A stretch of DNA of 37,294 bases from positions 1 to 37,294 of the forward strand of contig JAFYDF010000143.1 of assembly GCA_017544935.1 (NCBI GenBank), written 5' to 3'. A program made the position numbers and the translations under genes. The notes below the pieces were generated by a model. It saw only the letters and a list, made by a program, of their open reading frames with translations, had not been told where the DNA came from and searched no databases. The DNA is from Clostridia bacterium (GTDB lineage: Bacteria; Bacillota; Clostridia; Christensenellales; Aristaeellaceae). Positions 33,902-37,294 of this stretch are shown here, in pieces (positions within the stretch are counted from its first letter, which is position 1; each line of letters begins with the position of its first letter).

Positions 33902-33956
33902 TGATATGCTCTCTTCACGTGGCATTTTTTCTGCCTTCCATGAAGGGAGCATATCA
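33902..33956. repeat. 16-bp near-perfect inverted repeat
   Basis: TGATATGCTCTCTTCA (33902-33917) matches the reverse complement of TGAAGGGAGCATATCA (33941-33956) with one mismatch. A small hairpin GGCA/TGCC sits in the 23-base loop. It lies between the flavin reductase stop and the SGNH promoter. There is no T-run, so it is not a standard terminator. Confidence 0.7.
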
Positions 33957-33987
33957 TTACGATTGCCTGACTCTTATAGACAAGTGT

Positions 33988-34560
33988 TTACTTTTTCATC
34001 AATGCGGCACCGGCATTCCAGGCCTTGCCGACCTGCTCTCCGGATACATAGTAACCGTGCTTGAACTGGTCGAAGATCAATGCATTCAACTTTGCGGGAT
34101 CGATCTTGCCCTGCTCATCCAATACTGCTTCTTCAGCTGCCACATTAACGATCTTGCCAACAATGGCATACATGTTTTCGGTGTTGATGACTTCAGCCAG
34201 CTCACATTCCATCACGACCGGGAACTCCTCCACGATGGGGGCGTTCACATGCTCACTTTTTACAGCATGATATCCGGTACGTTCGAATTTGTCGTCCATT
34301 TTGTTGCCCGTTGCAATACCAAAGAAATCGGCGATGTCCATGTGTTCACGATCCGCCAGCGCAACGGTGAATGCCTTTGTCTTCAGCAGGTTCTGCGTTG
34401 TCTTATGATCCTCATCGATGAACAGAGCGATTTTATCCATGGCGCAGATCATGCCCCAGGCGGCATTCATGACATTGGTCTTGCCGGTTTCGTCATACGC
34501 GGCGACCATCAGAACAGGCATAGGGTACACGGCCTGTAAAACACCTAGATTCTTCTTCAT
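33988..34560 (-). CDS. flavin reductase-like (FMN-binding split-barrel) protein
   Basis: This 190-aa protein fits the flavin reductase domain family, which binds FMN and often reduces flavin or a substrate with NAD(P)H. Typical pieces are VYPMPVLMVAAYDETGKTNVMNAAWG (flavin loop), ENLLKTKAF-like QNLLKTKAFTVALADREHM and ECELAEVINTENMYAIVGKIVNV. The ATG at 34560 follows GGAGGGG; an upstream ATG at 34602 falls inside the 5' region. It is divergently transcribed from an HxlR regulator across a 114-base gap, a common arrangement for flavin or quinone reductases responding to redox or electrophile stress. It is likely repressed by that regulator. Confidence 0.88.
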   Translation of the reverse strand: MKKNLGVLQAVYPMPVLMVAAYDETGKTNVMNAAWGMICAMDKIALFIDEDHKTTQNLLKTKAFTVALADREHMDIADFFGIATGNKMDDKFERTGYHAVKSEHVNAPIVEEFPVVMECELAEVINTENMYAIVGKIVNVAAEEAVLDEQGKIDPAKLNALIFDQFKHGYYVSGEQVGKAWNAGAALMKK

Positions 34561-34606
34561 GAGTAGATCCCCTCCTGATATACGTGATTGCCTTTTCGGC
34601 AATTAT

Positions 34607-34662
34607 ATGATACCATGAGCCAGAGAGCACGACAAGTACCCACATTAAGGTAAGGTACTTAC
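34607..34662. promoter_or_regulatory. divergent control region with HxlR-type operator
   Basis: On the minus strand TTGTCG (34630-34635), 17 bases, TATCAT (34607-34612) is the flavin reductase promoter. AAGTACC (34634-34640) and GGTACTT (34654-34660) form an inverted repeat overlapping its -35. GTAAG-GTA-CTTAC (34650-34662) is an overlapping dyad, and a further GTAAGTA lies at 34669-34675. HxlR proteins bind GTAC/TTAC-type dyads, so this is a likely operator. A leader hairpin ATTGCC/GGCAAT (34587-34603) follows the promoter. Confidence 0.65.
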
Positions 34663-34674
34663 ATGGAGGTAAGT

Positions 34675-35007
34675 ATGGGAACGAAACGTATAGATGAAGC
34701 GGACTTTGCTTCTACCGGATACAGCTATACTTTATCCCTGATCACGGGGAAGTATAAGCCGATTATCCTGTACTGCCTGATGGAATATGAGCCGGTACGG
34801 TTTAATGAAATGCAGCGGTATCTCGGCCGAATAGCTGATAAAACTCTCAGTCAGCATCTGAAGGAACTGGAACGGGACGGCCTGATCCATCGTGAAATGT
34901 ATCCTGAAGTCCCGCCTAAAGTGGAATACACTTTGACAGAGCGCGGCCATTCCCTGATGAAAGTGCTCGATCAGCTGTGTGACTGGGGAAATGCAAACCG
35001 TTTATAA
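34675..35007 (+). CDS. HxlR-family winged-helix regulator
   Basis: This 110-aa DNA-binding protein has the HxlR core: GKYKPIILYCLMEYEPVRFNEMQR, then a recognition helix ADKTLSQHLKELERDGLI, then the wing VEYTLTERGHSL. Members sense electrophiles, quinones or redox change through cysteines; Cys near the start of the first helix pair (YCLMEY) and near the C-terminus (QLCDWG) are candidates. I prefer ATG 34675, with GGAGG at 34665-34669, over ATG 34663, which leaves a poorer site. It is divergent from the flavin reductase gene and probably controls it and itself. Confidence 0.9.
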   Translation: MGTKRIDEADFASTGYSYTLSLITGKYKPIILYCLMEYEPVRFNEMQRYLGRIADKTLSQHLKELERDGLIHREMYPEVPPKVEYTLTERGHSLMKVLDQLCDWGNANRL

Positions 35008-35025
35008 GATGAAGACCGATTCAAT

Positions 35026-35053
35026 GCGTCGTCTGAAAGGACGGCGTTTTTTT
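35026..35053 (+). terminator. intrinsic terminator after the HxlR gene
   Basis: CGTCGTCT (35027-35034) pairs with AGGACGGCG (35038-35046) with a G-U pair, followed by TTTTTTT. It lies 20 bases after the stop. Confidence 0.85.
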
Positions 35054-35143
35054 CTAACATTATGTGTAACCTATTAGCACATGTATTCAGGATGATGGTT
35101 TTTGTAAAAACAGAATTGGTCCAGGAGCAGAAAACAAGCGCAG

Positions 35144-36298
35144 TTACACGTAACGGTTGATTCCGATAGCAGCCAACAGGGCAGCACCACGGTACAGGCC
35201 GCTTTCATCTACGCGGAATGTGGATGTATGGAGACCTTCCTGACAGCCAGACCCAATATAAAGCTTTGTGCCCGGAACAAGCTGCTGGTAGAAACCGAAG
35301 TCTTCTCCGCCCATGCTTGCGTTCTTAAGAATCGTCACAGGAGTATCCGCAAACAGTTCTTCTGCCAGACGGACAGAAAAATCAGTTTCGGTCTCATCGT
35401 TCCTGCAAGTGCAGTAGTTCTGTACATATTCTATCTCCGCACTGCCTCGGTACATTGTGGCGGTACCGGTGACTATATCATTTATCCTTTGCCGGATATA
35501 TTGCCTTTTCTCTTCACTGAGCGTTCTGAGCGTGCAGTCAAGGGTCACTTCTTCACATACGATATTGCGTGCCTGTCCGCCGTTTATCTTTCCTATCGAC
35601 AGAACTGCATTATCATGTGCGCTGATCTCCCGTGAGATGATCTCCTGAAGCGCGAGTACTGTATGAGCAGCAATCAGAATGGCGTCTACGCCTTTCTCGG
35701 GGTTTGCACCATGACTCTTTCTGCCGTGAATACGGACCAGGAATCCATCACTGCTGGCGTGGATCAAACCGGGCTTGGTAGCGAAAACCCCGCTGGGCAT
35801 CCCGGGCCGCATATGCAGACAGAAAATCGATGAAACATTCTCTACGGCACCTGCGCTGATTATACCGCGCGCACCGCCGCCGCCTTCTTCGGCAGGCTGA
35901 AATATGAGACGCACCGGACCGGGCAGATGATCCTGGAAATGGGACAGGATAGCAGCGGTATTCAGCAGCATGGCAGTATGGCAGTCGTGGCCGCAGGCGT
36001 GCATGTATCCAGGATTACAGGATGCGAATTCAAAATCGGTCTCTTCAGTGATGGGCAGGGCATCTATATCTGCACGCAGAGCAACAAGCTTGCCGGAAGC
36101 TGGGCCGATATCGGCAATCGTCCCCGTTCCGCATTCTTTATAGCGGATATTCAGATGTTCAAGCTCAGCACGTATGACTTTTGCAGTTTCATATTCATGA
36201 TATGCTACTTCCGGACAGCGGTGTATCTGGCGCCTGAGGCTGATCATTCGTTCTTCATTTTGTTTCGCGAGATTTATGATTTCATTCATGTACTTCAT
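35144..36298 (-). CDS. M20-family amidohydrolase (N-acyl-amino acid/hippurate hydrolase type)
   Basis: This 384-aa cytoplasmic metalloenzyme cuts amide bonds of N-acylated amino acids or related compounds. M20D landmarks are ALRADIDALPITEET, HACGHDCHTAMLL (metal His/Asp, about residues 96-108), FQPAEEGGGGA (metal Glu and general base) and MGGEDFGFY near the C-terminus. The length matches the family (about 380-400 aa). I place the start at ATG 36298 with AAGGAG nine bases upstream; longer in-frame extensions run into an AT-rich promoter. A dyad overlaps the -10. It is a lone unit and lies beside an IS66 element that inserted about 120 bases upstream of its start. Confidence 0.9.
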   Translation of the reverse strand: MKYMNEIINLAKQNEERMISLRRQIHRCPEVAYHEYETAKVIRAELEHLNIRYKECGTGTIADIGPASGKLVALRADIDALPITEETDFEFASCNPGYMHACGHDCHTAMLLNTAAILSHFQDHLPGPVRLIFQPAEEGGGGARGIISAGAVENVSSIFCLHMRPGMPSGVFATKPGLIHASSDGFLVRIHGRKSHGANPEKGVDAILIAAHTVLALQEIISREISAHDNAVLSIGKINGGQARNIVCEEVTLDCTLRTLSEEKRQYIRQRINDIVTGTATMYRGSAEIEYVQNYCTCRNDETETDFSVRLAEELFADTPVTILKNASMGGEDFGFYQQLVPGTKLYIGSGCQEGLHTSTFRVDESGLYRGAALLAAIGINRYV

Positions 36299-36329
36299 GA
36301 CGTTATTCTCCTTGCCATATGAATTTGAA

Positions 36330-36363
36330 AGATAAATTATCTGGAATATTATTATGACATCAA
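36330..36363 (-). promoter_or_regulatory. candidate promoter and dyad of the M20 gene
   Basis: On the minus strand TTGATG (36358-36363), 16 bases, GATAAT (36336-36341). The -10 lies inside the perfect palindrome AGATAA-A-TTATCT (36330-36342), a possible operator. The call is moderate because the region is AT-rich throughout. Confidence 0.5.
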
Positions 36364-36603
36364 TACTAACAATAAACATTTCAACAAAAGTGCTCATTTT
36401 CCTTTATCATCCAAGGGCTAATTAATCGTAAGCGACAAATGATTGGTGTATAACCAGAATCCTTACATCGAATTATACTCTTTCATATCGCATCAGGGAA
36501 GACCCCGCAGCCAAAACTCTCGCGGCTTTGACTGCGGAGTCTGAAAGATCCGGAAACTCTCCCGGACTCAGTCTCAAAAATCTCATTTTGTATCGCAGAA
36601 CTT

Positions 36604-36642
36604 CCAAAACCCCAAAAACTCCCGGGAGTTTTCGGAGTTTTG
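36604..36642. repeat. palindromes in the IS66 end
   Basis: A perfect 18-bp palindrome AAAACTCCCGGGAGTTTT (36615-36632) is nested in a wider hairpin, CCAAAAC (36604-36610) with GTTTTGG (36636-36642). A second dyad, CCGCAG...CTGCGG, lies at 36507-36538. They sit 3' of the transposase gene and may act as terminators or transposition-control structures. Confidence 0.65.
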
Positions 36643-36652
36643 GGACTGCCTG

Positions 36653-37294
36653 TCAGGCAATGCCACTGCTGCCCGCAGCGGATCGGCATTGCATCAGCTT
36701 TGGCGGCTCGTCAGAAGCGTTCAGCCGGTACTTCCGGATCAGTTCGGTCTTCTCCCTCTCCGTATATCTCCTGAATGCTTCCGACCATGGCATCATGTCA
36801 TCCAGGAAACTGAAATCATGATCGTCCATATGCCCAGGCATGCTGTCCAGCAGGTATTTCAGATAGTAATAGGGATCAGCATTGTTGGCTTTTGCCGTTT
36901 CTACCAGCGTAAAGAGAATGGCAGATGCCTTCGCTCCGTCAATGGTATTGCAGAACAGCCATGCCTTCCTTCCGGTAGCAAAAGGACGTATATGCCGTTC
37001 GCATGCCCCGTTGTCACAGGGAATATGACCGTCATCCAGGAACCGGCGCAGTTCGGCTTCGTGATTCAGGGCATAACGGATCCCTTTCTTCATCTGCTCA
37101 CTGTATTCCGGATCATCCGGATCCAGCGTACGAACGATCCCGAAGAATTCGTCCAGCAGCGGCCGCGCCTTTTCGTTCCTGAGTACTTTCCGTTCATCCG
37201 CGGACAGATCACGGAAAGCCTTTTCCAGTTCAAAAACCTCAGCCAAAATCTGCAGTACTCTGTGTTCCGGCATGGTCTTCTGCTCTTTCTCCGA
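36653..37294 (-). CDS. tnpC: IS66-family transposase (TnpC), C-terminal part, incomplete
   Basis: This fragment has 213 codons to the window edge and the frame stays open there, so the 5' part is missing. It carries the end of the DDE catalytic domain and the IS66 C-terminal domain: a helix EVFELEKAFRDLSADERKVLR, then PCDNGACERHIRPFATGRKAWLF with the third catalytic Glu in NGACERHIRP, then the LVETAKANNADPYYYLKYLL ending typical of IS66. The stop TGA is at 36653-36655. No internal stop or frameshift is seen in the visible part. It moves the element by cut or copy with the partner Tnp proteins; whether it is active cannot be judged. Confidence 0.9.
   Translation of the reverse strand, partial: SEKEQKTMPEHRVLQILAEVFELEKAFRDLSADERKVLRNEKARPLLDEFFGIVRTLDPDDPEYSEQMKKGIRYALNHEAELRRFLDDGHIPCDNGACERHIRPFATGRKAWLFCNTIDGAKASAILFTLVETAKANNADPYYYLKYLLDSMPGHMDDHDFSFLDDMMPWSEAFRRYTEREKTELIRKYRLNASDEPPKLMQCRSAAGSSGIA

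Larger units (their letters stand above)
36428..37294 (-). mobile_element. IS66-family insertion sequence, end portion
   Basis: The minus-strand transposase at 36653-37294 is of the IS66 type, and its downstream side ends at GTAAGCGAC (36428), matching the GTAA-type terminal repeats of this family. Eight bases outside it read AATTAATC (36420-36427), a candidate half of the 8-bp target duplication. The other end lies beyond the window, so the size and the accessory genes tnpA and tnpB cannot be seen. Confidence 0.75.

Noticed and set aside
33913-33922. CACGTG core near 33916 as a parS site
   Set aside because: The flanks do not match the TGTTTCACGTGAAACA consensus; no parS was seen in this window.

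Overview
The window looks like chromosome of a moderately GC-rich Clostridia-type Firmicute, possibly a gut or rumen member of a Christensenellales/Oscillospirales-like group. This is an inference from strong AGGAGG ribosome sites, frequent GTG/TTG starts, consensus sigma-A promoters, MalF/MalG-type sugar ABC genes, a LacI regulator, HxlR, M29 and IS66 families, and a soj/spo0J pair next to dnaA. No rRNA or species marker is present, so the taxon is not proven. No CRISPR array or phage was seen.

Layout, left to right. (1) 1-1.8 kb: a tRNA-Val(UAC) with a near-consensus promoter and an FGGY sugar kinase, both on the minus strand. (2) 2.0-8.9 kb: a six-gene plus-strand operon of MoxR ATPase, DUF58 protein, polytopic membrane protein, HAD phosphatase, AlaX-type tRNA editing protein and phosphoglucomutase/phosphomannomutase, ending in a clear terminator. 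(3) 8.9-10.9 kb: a gene-poor spacer, an orphan 132-aa protein and a protein made of two fused GNAT domains. (4) 11.0-17.6 kb, minus strand: two tandem paralogous M29 aminopeptidases, a SUV3-like RNA helicase, a MIF-like tautomerase and a secreted DUF218/YdcF protein. (5) 17.6-24.6 kb, minus strand: a Ugp/Mal-type ABC importer locus with two permeases, two substrate-binding proteins, a PHP-domain metallophosphoesterase and a LacI regulator with a near-perfect operator at its own promoter. No ATPase gene is present. (6) 24.6-30.7 kb: a class I aminotransferase and dnaA point left. A probable oriC with four DnaA boxes lies next to dnaA. An unknown gene, parA, parB and uppP point right. (7) 30.8-36.3 kb: polysaccharide deacetylase, secreted SH3b protein, SGNH hydrolase, a flavin reductase-fold protein divergent from an HxlR regulator, and an M20 amidohydrolase. 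(8) 36.4 kb to the end: the terminal part of an IS66-family element, with its likely GTAA end and the 3' part of its transposase.

How it fits together. The origin region is unusual: dnaA is not followed by dnaN/recF, and the partition genes start on the other side of the boxes, with a cell-wall lipid carrier phosphatase at the end of that operon. The genes touching the boxes diverge from them, as expected for replication co-orientation. The ABC locus looks like uptake plus intracellular hydrolysis of a sugar or polyol phosphodiester-like compound, repressed by the LacI protein; the substrate is unknown. Other genes serve envelope work (UppP, deacetylase, SH3b, DUF218, MoxR/DUF58), peptide turnover (M29 pair, M20) and RNA turnover (SUV3-like helicase). 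I found no single clearly undescribed system. The best leads are the bacterial SUV3-like helicase with a long unrecognised N-terminus and a zinc ribbon, the rearranged origin with an orphan gene ahead of parAB, and the two-binding-protein/PHP importer locus.
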